From Rhynchopus sp. YZ270_cl-10 (Eukaryota; Euglenozoa; Diplonemea; Diplonemida; Diplonemidae): DNA of 64,000 bases. A model generated the notes under the pieces. That model worked only from the letters and a program-made list of their open reading frames with translations. It was not told the DNA's origin and did not search any database. The position numbers and the translations under genes were made by a program. Position 1 is the stretch's first letter, and each line of letters begins with the position of its first letter. The stretch covers positions 434,001 to 498,000 of the forward strand of contig OZ037913.1 in NCBI GenBank assembly GCA_964035575.1. The letters run 5' to 3'. This document shows positions 52,927 through 62,800 of the stretch, piece after piece.

Positions 52927-53505
52927 CTTTTTCCTCTTCGGGTCTTTCTTTAATCATGTTCCCCTCCCTTTTTTCTCCCCACATTTTATTCTCCTCCTCC
53001 AAGGTTAGGTTAGTTTATTTCTTGTTTTATTTTTTTTTATTTTGAAGATGTGGGTCTAGGGAGTTCCTCCAGTGACGAAAAAAGGTCAATACACACGACC
53101 ACACCACATCCCCCACCTCCGTTCTCTGCGCATGCAGTATCATCAGCGAACAAAAAATAAAAAAAATGAAAAGAAAGAACAAAACAAAAATTTTAAGAAA
53201 AAAATGCCACACTCTTGGGCATGAGATGTACTGCCTGTGTCTTAGCCTTTTCAAAATGGCGACATTAACAGAACCTACCTATGGTGGGCAATTGTCGATA
53301 CATCTGTTCTGTTTTATTTTTGTTTTATTTTATTTTTTTGTGAACACCTCTTGTTGAAAACTCAAGGACATTCATTGCATCAAATTGTGCATTTTTTTCT
53401 GAACGGGGGTGATATATATATAATCAAAAACCCCCTATCGAGGTACCATCCAAGATGGATACTTAATGATAGTATAGGCACAACAAGATAACAGAGTTTT
53501 CTTTA

Positions 53506-53587
53506 TATGGTGTGGCTGGAAATTACCTAATACCGGTGCTTAGAGAACTACACAAAACCAGCCTTTATTTTTGCCTGCCACACCATA
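53506..53587. other. Inverted repeat with 11-bp perfect arms
   Basis: TATGGTGTGGC (53506-53516) and its exact reverse complement (53577-53587) enclose 60 bases. GGCTGG and CCAGCC just inside offer an alternative pairing. No coding content. Confidence 0.7.
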
Positions 53588-54058
53588 ATACAAAACAAAT
53601 CCGTTCGTTTGTTGCAGGAAGGTGTGGGTGGGTGGTATTTGGATTTTTATTTTTTTGATTTTTATTTTGTTCAGATGTTGTGTTGATAGCAAGACAGATT
53701 CTTTCATTATTTTAGGTAGTTGCACTTTGAACTCTTTTTCTCCCTTTTGTGTCCCAATGTTTTGACTGAAAAAGGGTCAAGCACAGCATTGTGCCATTCT
53801 TGCTTTATTGGCAAGAAGTATCGATGTGAAATCTAATAGGATGTAGTATACTCCGGAGAGTGTCTTGAGAAGCTCAGGGTGAAACTTATTGAAAAATAAA
53901 CATGATGCACACCCCCCTATAGGTAACTAAGCTAGGTTCACCTTATTTTATTAGGACAATTTTTGGTAGGGAAAGGATGATTCAAACGCCCCGAGACTTT
54001 TTTTTGTTAATGACTGTGTACCTGCTTACAGTTCCCCTGTAAGCAGCTCCCAAGCGCA

Positions 54059-54130
54059 ACACTCCGGGGGGTTTGATAACCCGCGGAGTGCCTGCGTCTC
54101 AGAGACGTTAGCACTCAATCAACTTCACTT
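54059..54130 (+). repeat. Family D repeat, full hairpin form
   Basis: CACTCCG plus GGGTT-TGAT-AACCC plus CGGAGTG form a long hairpin (54060-54090), then CCTGCGTCTCAGAGACGTTA and TCAACTTCAC. The 5' arm is missing from the copies at 43961 and 51625, which begin at AACCCGCGGAGTG. Confidence 0.8.
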
Positions 54131-54209
54131 TTTGTTATATAGTTGACATAGGTAGCGTACCAACTAAACAAAAAGACGAACAGGGTTTTTATTATCTTTT
54201 TTTGTGTGC

Positions 54210-54258
54210 TTTCATCCAGATGGCTGGCATCGTACGTCAGTCGGAGGTGCCTGCTATC
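54210..54258 (+). repeat. Family A dispersed repeat, copy 4
   Basis: TTTCATCCAGATGGCTGGCA, TCGTACGTCAGTCGGAGGTG, CCTG. A few bases shorter than copy 2. Confidence 0.85.
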
Positions 54259-54442
54259 TACAGCCTAGCGTTTTTGGACCCCAGTATTCCCCATCCCTTG
54301 TCTTTGCGCCCTCTGAATAAACCCTTATCTTATATTGGTTTTTTTTTATTGAAGTCCGGTCAGGAGCGTAGAACTGCTGTTAATACCTCAAACATCAAAA
54401 AATGTACCTTTTATCAGTGAATATCTAGGTTCTGAGAGCGCT

Positions 54443-54523
54443 CACCGCGCTGGATGATGGGGTGATATGATGGGAGTCACATCATGTGAACGTATCGTGT
54501 GACCCCTATCATCCAGCGTGGTG
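54443..54523. other. Long hairpin with 18-bp stem
   Basis: CACCGCGCTGGATGATGGGG with TGA pairs with TGACCCCTATCATCCAGCGT with GGTG, with one bulged base and one mismatch. A second small stem (GATG/CATC) lies in the loop. GC rich against the surrounding sequence. Confidence 0.8.
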
Positions 54524-55179
54524 TTGACGACACCCCCCCTTTGTTTGTGCCTGATTGATAACAGATTTTCTGCTTTGTTTTATTTTTCAAAGAAACCCAC
54601 TTCCCCCCCCTTCCTTACTTAGCGTTGTGTCTAAGAGAAACTAGCTCATTTTTTGGATTTTTTTTGCGTGAATATTCCCCCTTTGAAGGGGGGGGAAGAG
54701 GATGCGACCTTTTGTTATAAAAAAAACATTTTTTTTTTTTTTTTTTTGTGGCAGCTTTCAAGAAAGCGGACTGTCATTTTTGGGTTCATCTTATCTTACC
54801 CTCCACTCCGCCCTCCCCCCATACCGTACCTCCCCCCCTTAGAAATTAGCACGTTTTGAACAACAACACAAAAAAAAACGAAGTTCGCTGACAATAATGA
54901 GATTCTCTTTACTTTTATCAATCTGTCCACGCAAAAATAAAGGAGAGGCGATGCTTAGCTAGGTCAGTACATGGTCGACTCTCTGGGTAAGATATCCAGC
55001 CCGGACTCTGGTTCTTGATTCTTGGGGGACACTTTGTTTTTTTTTTTTTGTCACAACAGTGCAGAAGGTCCCGCACCCCATAAGCAGTGTCGTCTACCGG
55101 GTCCCGCATCATAATTTTTTTTTTCTTCTCGCACACCCCTCCCCCAACACAGACAACACACACAAAAAAAAAAGCAACA

Positions 55180-55567
55180 ATGCCGAAGCCACTCACAGAG
55201 AAACCCGTGCTTTTCTTCTGCGGCCTGTTCACCGCGTTTCTCGCAGCAGCGTCACCGCACATGTACGTTGCGTACTTCCAGATGCCCAAGAACAAGCACA
55301 GAATGGTATGCCTTCGGCCTCCCTCCCACGGAAATCTTCATTTACCGCACACTACGATGAAGTAAATGATATGACTTTGTCGTTTTACTTTGTGGTTTCG
55401 TAAAGCCAACGGTGGAAAAAAAAAACCCCCCCCCACAAATAAAACCACCAGCCGACTCATTTCCTTCACCTCCGTGCACAATATCAACTTCACTTTCTTT
55501 CCCCCCCCCCTTTGTTTTACAGGTTTGGGAGGCTGAGGCCGAGCGTCGTGCAGAACTCGAAGGATGA
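55180..55567 (+). CDS. Small single-pass membrane protein, 56 residues
   Basis: Two exons (55180-55305, 55523-55567) splice in phase 0 across a 217-bp GTATGC...ACAG intron. The product has a short basic N-terminus (MPKPLTEKP), one hydrophobic segment at about 10-32 (VLFFCGLFTAFLAAASP), the motif YVAYFQMPKNKHRM and a charged helix (WEAEAERRAELEG). The first exon has clean coding composition and is preceded by CCCCCAACACAG, 28 nt before the start. Size and layout resemble small mitochondrial inner-membrane subunits or assembly factors of the respiratory chain, but I recognise no family. A downstream element (CACTTCATCTTTCAC, about 55655-55670) follows the stop by about 90 nt. Confidence 0.75.
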
Positions 55568-56738
55568 GAGAAGAGGTTTTCGTACCCCTCTCTCCCCCAG
55601 TTCTCTTTTTTAGATGATGAGGTGAGTATGTGTGTGTGTCGCCCGTAGAGGCCACTTCATCTTTCACATTTCCCCCCCTTTTTTTTTTGTATCTGTTTTA
55701 AATATCCCAATGGGGTAGGGAGAAAACGGAGGGGGGGTGTGTTCAGGGGTTTTAAAAAACACAACAATAACAAAGCGCGCTATTAAAAAAAAAAAACTTC
55801 GTGCTAAACAACAAAGCAATAAAGAGAAATAAAAGTCGAGTATTCGGAGGAGTATGTGTGTGGGGTGGTGTGGCGGTGGTTGTGATGAGTTTTTTTTTCT
55901 TTTTTTTTTTTCCCTTCTTTTTTTGTCTCGAGATTTTTTTTTTTTGGAACTATGTTTTTTTTTCTTCTCTGATTTGGATTTGTTAACTTATCTTGGGGGA
56001 CCGTCTTACAATGCCGCTTACCCTGCTATTTTGATGGATTTTTCAGGAGGTTTTTTTTTTAATGTTCAAATTTTTGTTTTTTTTTTACTTTTATTTGTGT
56101 ATTCTTCCGTACTAACAAACTACCGCGAGTTCCGAATTTATTTCTAAAAAAAAACCATTAATGGGGATCGAACGACAGCTGCCTTGAACAGGCATCTGAA
56201 ACTCAAAACTAAAAAAAAAAAAGTGTATAAAAAAAATGTACAAGGGAAGTATGGCGTAATAGGGAATATACTGCAACTTCGCTACCCTATTTTATTTTTT
56301 TTTTCTTGCTCGCGTGCCAAGCGCTAGCACCAGGCATCGACCTAAAAAAAAAAAACTGCAGAAAAAAGAAACAGGATTTCCAAAAGAGTTGTATGCCCCC
56401 ACCACAAAAAAAAAAAAATACCCTTCGAGCGAAACAACACATTAACAAAAAGACAACAACGGAAGTTCTGAAGGGTCAAACTAAATAATACCCCCCCCTT
56501 TTCCCCCCCCTATGGAATCAAAGCTCGAGACAAAAAAAAAAAAAATAGTGGAGTATGTTTTCCCCTACAATCTCCCCCTCTCTCTCCCCCCCTGCTTCCC
56601 CACCACATCTCACAACTCCTACAGCGAGGGGAAAACACAACTTTGCAAAGCGATAAGCTTTTTCTTTTATTCACTTCTTCATATCCTGGAGTCCGATTCT
56701 GTTGCTCATTGTTCTTTTTCTTTTTTTGTACACATCAA
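55568..56738. other. Intergenic spacer
   Basis: Homopolymer-rich, with a B-like tail (GAGGCCACTTCATCTTTCAC) at 55650-55670. No gene. Pyrimidine-rich sequence precedes the PLPBP start. Confidence 0.55.
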
Positions 56739-57512
56739 ATGTCGTTGATTTCAAAGGGAATAGAAGCGGTGTATCATAAGATAGATAAGGCGTGTTTGCG
56801 GTGTGGGAGGGATCCAGCTTCTGTTAGGTTGTGCCTTGCGACAAAGACACGGACTTTTGATGAAGTGCTTGAAGCGTCACGGCATGTCCGAAATGGATGT
56901 ATTATTGGCGAAAACCATGTTCAAACAGCGGTAGACCGTGTCGCGGAGGGTGTGCATACGCACGACTTTGATAAGCATTTTATTGGGCATCTGCAGTCCA
57001 ATAAAATTAACCAAATCCTCCCGTTCGCTGACTGCATTCAGACAATCGATGGCATCAAGCTTGCTGGCAAAATCTATGCAAAGCTCGCAGAGCGGGAGAA
57101 ACGGCTTCGGATTTATATTCAGGTGAACTCCAGCCGGGAGGAGCAGAAGAGTGGATGTGTTCCTGAGGACTGTGTCGCGCTGGTCACCGAAATATCACAG
57201 CGCTACTCAGACTGGATCACCGTGGAGGGTTTGATGACCATCGGGATCAACTCCCCTGAAGAAGCGAAGGTCGCAGCGTGCTTCGCCTTAATGGCGCGTC
57301 TGAAGGAGGAGATCAACAGTCTTTCGCTCCCCAGTGTGGACATCAAGGAACTCTCAATGGGAATGAGCGGGGACATGGAGCTTGCGATTGAGCATGGCTC
57401 CACCATGGTGCGAGTCGGAACCGCAATCTTCGGGGAGAGAGATTACTCGAAAGGAGCAACGACGACTGCAGAAGGAACCACAGAGGGAGCTACTACAGAA
57501 AAAACTGCGTAA
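56739..57512 (+). CDS. Pyridoxal phosphate homeostasis protein (YggS/PLPBP family)
   Basis: PLP-binding protein of the COG0325 family, which buffers and delivers pyridoxal 5'-phosphate. The product is 257 residues, one exon, with an alanine-racemase-like TIM barrel and no C-terminal domain. The PLP lysine is Lys36 in LATKTRT (family consensus SKT). Other blocks: IGENHVQ, HFIGHLQSNKI, IQVNSSREEQKSG, VEGLMTIG, ELSMGMSGDMELAIEHGST (phosphate-binding region) and MVRVGTAIFG. The last 25 residues are a Thr/Glu/Ala tail outside the fold. Start chosen at ATG 56739, which fits the family N-terminus; 32 codons of open low-complexity frame precede it. Confidence 0.95.
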   Translation: MSLISKGIEAVYHKIDKACLRCGRDPASVRLCLATKTRTFDEVLEASRHVRNGCIIGENHVQTAVDRVAEGVHTHDFDKHFIGHLQSNKINQILPFADCIQTIDGIKLAGKIYAKLAEREKRLRIYIQVNSSREEQKSGCVPEDCVALVTEISQRYSDWITVEGLMTIGINSPEEAKVAACFALMARLKEEINSLSLPSVDIKELSMGMSGDMELAIEHGSTMVRVGTAIFGERDYSKGATTTAEGTTEGATTEKTA

Positions 57513-57674
57513 AAAAAGGGCAAAATGTCTGTCCCCTTCCCCCTCTCCCACTTCTGTCGCTTTTGAAAAGCTGAACCAAAAAAAGAACCTTTTTTTAAAA
57601 CCGAAATTGTCGCTCTCTCTCTCTCTCTCTCTCTCTCGGGGAGAGGTTACCGTTTATTTTTTTACCTTTTTTTC

Positions 57675-57676
57675 AG
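57675..57676 (+). promoter_or_regulatory. Poly-T/CAG acceptor-like site before the fusion gene
   Basis: ACCTTTTTTTCAG ends here, 19 nt before ATG 57696. A CT dinucleotide run lies just upstream at about 57612-57639. Confidence 0.4.
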
Positions 57677-57695
57677 GGGAAAAAAATATTGTAAA

Positions 57696-59585
57696 ATGAC
57701 AGATGTTGTGTGCTTTGGTGAGGTGTTTATGAGTTTTCAGACTGATAGCAATGATGTTTCCGATCCTTCTCGGGTTGCATTGCCGGCGAACTGCAGACTC
57801 GACTTTGGTGGGTCCGCATTCACAGCTGCTGTTGGGTTTGGCAATCTGCTGCGCAGTGTCCGCATGGTGAGCGTCCTGCCTGTCAGCTTTATGTCCTCCA
57901 ACGTTCTGAAGCAGGCTGCTGCTGCGGGTGTGGATATGTCACACATTGTAATGGACGAATCGCTTGACGCTGAGACGGGAGCTATGTTCAGCATTGGCGG
58001 TACCGATCTCTTCCAACACCGACACTCCTCCTTCTGCCGCCGTGTAGACGGTCGAGACTACGACTGGACACCCATCTTCAAAGATGCGGGAGCACTCTAC
58101 TGCAGCGCCCTCTCTGCCTCTGTCAGCCAGGTTGTCCGCGCCGCCACTGGACATTGCATTAAAAAGGCACATCTCTCTCGCGTCCCGGTCGTTCTTGATG
58201 CATCCTGGAACCCTGATATGTTCAGCGACCCCGCCCTTCTTCACAGCACCGTCAAAGCAGCGCTTCCATACCTCACCCTTTTGGTTCTCAATGAGCAGGC
58301 GCTGTATGCCTTGGCAAAGCTCGAAGGGGTGCGTACCGTGACAGATGACGCAGTGTTTTCATCGTCTTTGGGAGGCCAGCATCAGGGTATTAATATGTTT
58401 AACAATCCGTTCAAAGGGATTAGAGCTGCAGTGCCTCCTGCGGAGAGAATGCATGAGGGGAACCGGGTGGAGGTGATTGTAGAGAAGCTGCGCGCGGTGT
58501 GGAAGATACCCTTTGTGGCGTGCTGTGTTGATCATGAGAACCCGGCAACGGAGGGGGGGCGGTTGAGGTGGAGTGCAGTCGCATCTGCTGGAGGGAGGGT
58601 GAGTGCGAGAGATGCCCCGGTGCAGCATCGTCCGATTGATCGTCGTGGGTCGGTTGCGAGCTGGGTGGTGGGGTTTGTGAATGCGGCGCTGGAACAGAAG
58701 TGGTTTGGGTACCCCACCACGATGCACCGCCAGCTTGTTTTCACTGCGCTTCGTGAGGCGGATGCTATTTCTGCGCTTGCCCAAGAACACCCAGGTCCGC
58801 TCTGTTCAGTACCTCGCGAAGTTCTCAGTAGAACGATCTCCCGCCACCCAGTCGACGCAGTGCTCACCATCGGAACCGCTGCGGACTCAGAACTCCGTGA
58901 AAAAATAGAATCAGCGCTTCGAATGCATACCCCTCTAGTCCCCGAAATCACCAAATGGTGCATCGAGAATCAACGAGAATCCTCTGAACCAGGAGGGCTT
59001 TGCACTGTCTCAAAAGTAGAAAGCATTGGGAATGCCATCGCAAAGGCAGGGGTAAAGGTAGTTGAAATACGATGGAGCTTATCTTCTACAGAGAATATGA
59101 CCAAAATGGTAGAACGGTTGAAGGCACAGAGACTCCTCGTGGGGGCAAGCGGTGTAACGAATAAGGAGAGTGCCTTTGACGCTGTCCGCGCAGGTGTCGA
59201 CTTTGTAGTGACACCTGGAGTGTTGAAGGAGGTGGCTTCGGTGTGTGCGTTGCATGGTATCCCTCTGTACCCTTTGGCGTCGACTCCAACGGAGATTAGC
59301 TCTGCCCTGGGCCTGCAGATGACTGATATCGGGCTCTTCCCGGCAGAGTCGCTCGGAGGGTTGGAAATTGTGAGCTCCCTCCTCAAGAACCTCTTCCCTA
59401 CAGCGCGGTTCATACCGCAGGGTGTCCGCCACCCAGAAAAATACCTCGCCCTCGATAACGTCTTTCCCTACGTAAAATACCCCTTAACAAAAGCCTTCGG
59501 AAGTCTCGTGCAGGAAGGGAAGTACAGCATGATAACAACGTTGATGGAGGAGAAGGTGGCGTCGTTGCATGAGAGCAAGCTGTAG
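57696..59585 (+). CDS. Fusion of PfkB-type sugar kinase and KDPG aldolase-like domains
   Basis: A 629-residue single-exon protein. Residues 1-345 follow the ribokinase/PfkB fold of 2-keto-3-deoxygluconate kinases (VVCFGEVFMSF, LDFGGSAFTAAVGFGNL at 35-51, GALYCSALS, VVLDASWNP, LLVLNEQAL). Residues 385-629 follow class I KDPG aldolase (GVKVVEIRWS, LVGASGVTNKES, AGVDFVVTPGVLKEV, GIPLYPLASTPTEI, IGLFPAESLGG, ARFIPQGV). In the Entner-Doudoroff pathway these two enzymes act in sequence (KDG to KDPG to pyruvate and glyceraldehyde 3-phosphate), so the fusion makes sense. Yet key residues are missing: the kinase GAGD motif reads GSVA (318-321), without the catalytic Asp, and the aldolase Schiff-base Lys (FKFFPAE in E. 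coli) is Gly546 (IGLFPAE). Both halves may be inactive or regulatory. A family-type downstream tail lies at 59612-59632. Confidence 0.85.
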   Translation: MTDVVCFGEVFMSFQTDSNDVSDPSRVALPANCRLDFGGSAFTAAVGFGNLLRSVRMVSVLPVSFMSSNVLKQAAAAGVDMSHIVMDESLDAETGAMFSIGGTDLFQHRHSSFCRRVDGRDYDWTPIFKDAGALYCSALSASVSQVVRAATGHCIKKAHLSRVPVVLDASWNPDMFSDPALLHSTVKAALPYLTLLVLNEQALYALAKLEGVRTVTDDAVFSSSLGGQHQGINMFNNPFKGIRAAVPPAERMHEGNRVEVIVEKLRAVWKIPFVACCVDHENPATEGGRLRWSAVASAGGRVSARDAPVQHRPIDRRGSVASWVVGFVNAALEQKWFGYPTTMHRQLVFTALREADAISALAQEHPGPLCSVPREVLSRTISRHPVDAVLTIGTAADSELREKIESALRMHTPLVPEITKWCIENQRESSEPGGLCTVSKVESIGNAIAKAGVKVVEIRWSLSSTENMTKMVERLKAQRLLVGASGVTNKESAFDAVRAGVDFVVTPGVLKEVASVCALHGIPLYPLASTPTEISSALGLQMTDIGLFPAESLGGLEIVSSLLKNLFPTARFIPQGVRHPEKYLALDNVFPYVKYPLTKAFGSLVQEGKYSMITTLMEEKVASLHESKL

Positions 59586-59896
59586 TTGTTTTATATTATA
59601 CTTTTTTAAAAGGTGAGCAAAATTCATCTTCCTTTTGCATTAAAAATGGGGGATTTCTTTAAAAAATCTGCAAAAAAAGAGAGAGAAATCTGGAAAAAAA
59701 TGCGGGTTCTTTTAGAAAAGCTAAAAAGTTGAAAGTTTTAAAAAAAAGCAAATTTCATCCATTCCAACCTTTTTGTTATCGAACCCTCCTCCATCTCGAC
59801 CCAAAACATCACCCCCTTTCCAGCACAATACACCCTATACACTACACCCCCTCTCTTGGGAAGGCGGGCCTCTAAAAGGTGGAGAGGTGGAGCTGA
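59586..59896. other. Intergenic spacer
   Basis: AGGTGAGCAAAATTCATCTT at about 59612 resembles the tail of the stem-loop family, 27 nt after the stop. Then A-rich and C/T-rich sequence. Confidence 0.5.
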
Positions 59897-62800
59897 ATGT
59901 GGTCTGATGGGGGCTTCGGTGAGAAGCACGTGTCACCCCCCAGGCACAGCGGGAGGGACCGCCCGAAGGCCGATGAGTCCAGCGCTCCCCCCACACCTTT
60001 GGACACCACAGCCTCTACAGCGCTTCCGTTGAAGCCCAGTGGTGGTGGCAGTGGTGGTGGTGGTGGGCCACTTGGTCTAGGCACCCGCTTCCATTCATCT
60101 GCCTCCGTTTTTTCCCCTTCTTCTGCAGCGTTCTCTTCTGCTAATACCCCATTTTTCCATGCAAGATACGGCAGCTCCGGGTTCTCTGGGTTGGTAACAG
60201 GACAGCCCGGGGTGCACCACTTATCCCCTATCTCATACCGTGCGCCTTCCTCTGCGTCGTCTCAGGCATCTCCGATCCGACCGCATGCAACCTCTACCCC
60301 TTCCAAAGGAAACCGTGCATTAGAAGTAGCCATGGCCCGAGCAGCAGCACATCGTGACGCTGCAGTGCAAAAACGTGCAGAAGGAGGTTCCACCACCCTT
60401 CCTAACGTTGTCATTGAAGCGCAAGAGGCGATAGGGCGTGAATTAGAAGGGCTTCGAGATGAGGTGCTCAAAACGCGTAGTGAGGTCTCCCCTGTACACA
60501 AACCGCAGGATGACGAACCTGCACAGGTCATCCTGCTTGCACCACAGGGTGGTGCTTCGACGGAGGTGCGTATCATTCCTCCAGAGGAGAAGACAGACAA
60601 CACAGCGGTGGAGGCATTGGAGCGTGAGGTGGCGAGACTAAAGGAGGTGGAGTTGGAACAGACCCGGGGAGCCGCATCATTGCGTGAGGCGAATACAAGA
60701 ATAAATACGCAGGCAGAACACACTGCGACTGTAGAGAAGGATCTTGAGGTGTTGAATCAGGACTATACAAAGCTAAGGGATATTTGCGCATCTGTGTTGG
60801 ACGGTCGGTTGCGGCGAACCTCGGAGCTTCATAAAATAGCGAAGTCACAGTTGGTCCATGGAGGCTGGCAGTCGCAAGCTGTTATGCCGACTGCAGCCGA
60901 CTTTGCGCGCGATGCTGAAGAGGTGATGTCGGATGTAATACAAAGCATAGCTTCGCCTTCTCCCTCCGATATGCTTGCCAAGCTAGGGACCTGCAGGGAC
61001 CGTGTACATGAGTACGACAACTATGTGTACCAGACTTTGCAAACATCGAAACGACTTATGGAGGAACGTATTGCTAATATAAGCTCTGCCACGTCAGGGA
61101 CAGAGGCACGTCTGGAGGCGGCAGAGCGGAGGGCGAGCAGGGTGGAAACAGATATGGAACAACAAAGAATGGTGACAGACACAAAGTCGGCTCGAGTACG
61201 GCATGAGTTGGAGGAGGAGATGATGCATCTGAAGCAAGGGTACGAAGGGAAGCTTGCGTCGAAGGAGTCTGAGATTAGCGTGGTGCATTCTCAGGCAAAC
61301 CTGGAGAGGGAGCAGCTCGCAAAGAAGATGAACGATGCGCACGACGCTGCACGCAAGGCAAGCGACGACAAGATCCGCACCTTAGAGGCCTTGGTCAAAT
61401 CCCTACGCAACGAAGCCGTCGACGTCGCAGCATCCTACAAAGCAAAGCTCCACAGCCACATACAAGAACAACAAGGCGTCCTTCAACAACGTCTCGACGA
61501 AGCTGCGCGGGAACGTTCCACTCTTGTCAACGACGTTCAACATGAACGTGACAGCCTCATCGAAAACCTTGAGCTCGCCAAAGAGCGTGCAGAAGACAAA
61601 GTCAAAGCGTTGCAAAGCGAGCTGAACTTCCAGCAGGCACAACGCTGTAGTGAAACTGATTTGGAAAAACACAAAACGTTGGAAGAGATCAACCGTGCAA
61701 AGCAGGAGGCGCAGGAGGCCATGCGGGTCATGGAGCGGCAGGCGAAGAAGCAGAAGCAGCGTGCAGAGGAGATGCTTGCGGCGGCACAACGCCAGCAGGA
61801 GCAGGACAGCCAGATGGCGGCAAAGCGTATGGAGGCGCAGGAGACAGAGCTCTTCACAACAAAGGCGTTGATGGAGGAAGCGCAGGGGAGATGCGACGAA
61901 CTGCAGTCGCGCCTGCAACGTGGTACCGATGAGCATGAAATGGAGATGGAGAAGAAGTCTGCACAGCTGCGTGCTGCAGAGGCACGTCTCATGGAGTTGG
62001 CGCAGATGCAGTCGCAGACGACCACCAAGACAAAGACCACTGCAGCGCAGCTGATACAAGCAGAGGCACGCATCCAGTCTCTCTCGGACGAACTCTCTTC
62101 CAGTCGCATTCAAAAGACCACCACAAACGACGCGCTCAACGACGCCCGCAAGCACTCCGCCGAGGTCTCCGATCAGCTAGCGCACTCCCTCAAGCGGGTG
62201 CTTGAGTTGGAGACGAGGCTTGGCCAAGCGGAGCTTGAGGTGCAGGCTGCAGGGGCTAGGGCAGCAATGTTGGATGGATGTCTTGCCGAGGCCACCACCT
62301 CGCTTACGGTATGTACCCGAATTTTATTCTCGATTTGTTTCGTTTGACATTCAAATATCCTACAGGCAGCAGAAGAGGAAGTACTGCTGCTCCGAGATTC
62401 GAAGCAGCAGCACATCCAGACTGCAGCAGAGGCGGTGTCCCAGGCACGGCATATGCAGGAACACAATGAGGAGCTCAAAGGCATGCTGCGCGAGCGTGAG
62501 CTTGCGGACGACACGTTCTCGTCGCAGATCTTCGACCTACAGGAGAAGGCACAGCGCGACGAGGGTGAGAAGCTTGTTGCGCAGAGGCGTGTCTCCGAGC
62601 TGGAGGCCGAGAATGAGAGTATGCAGTGCATGTTTGTACACTACCACACTACGACACTACACCCACAGAACTCGCGGGCGAGCTTGCAGAAATCGAGTCG
62701 GTCTCGATGCAGCACCGCAGCCAGGCGGAGTCCAGCCAGACCTACGTGGAGCGGGTATGTTCGTTTTTCGCAAATTTTTACGCATCTAAACTTCTTTGCT

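Larger units (their letters stand above)
49710..55179. other. Repeat-rich intergenic region
   Basis: No gene is supported. Elements: family D tail (50320-50355), family B hairpins (51028, 51277, 52888), family A (51101-51156, 54210-54258), family D (51625, 54059), a GTGC-stem loop (51699), an inverted repeat (53506-53587), a TTCTTGC/GCAAGAA hairpin near 53800, and a long hairpin (54443-54523). Confidence 0.6.

Noticed and set aside
56155-56215. tRNA-like GGGATCGAACGAC on the spacer
   Set aside because: The reverse strand has a GTTCGATCCC string, but the T stem does not pair and there is no acceptor stem.
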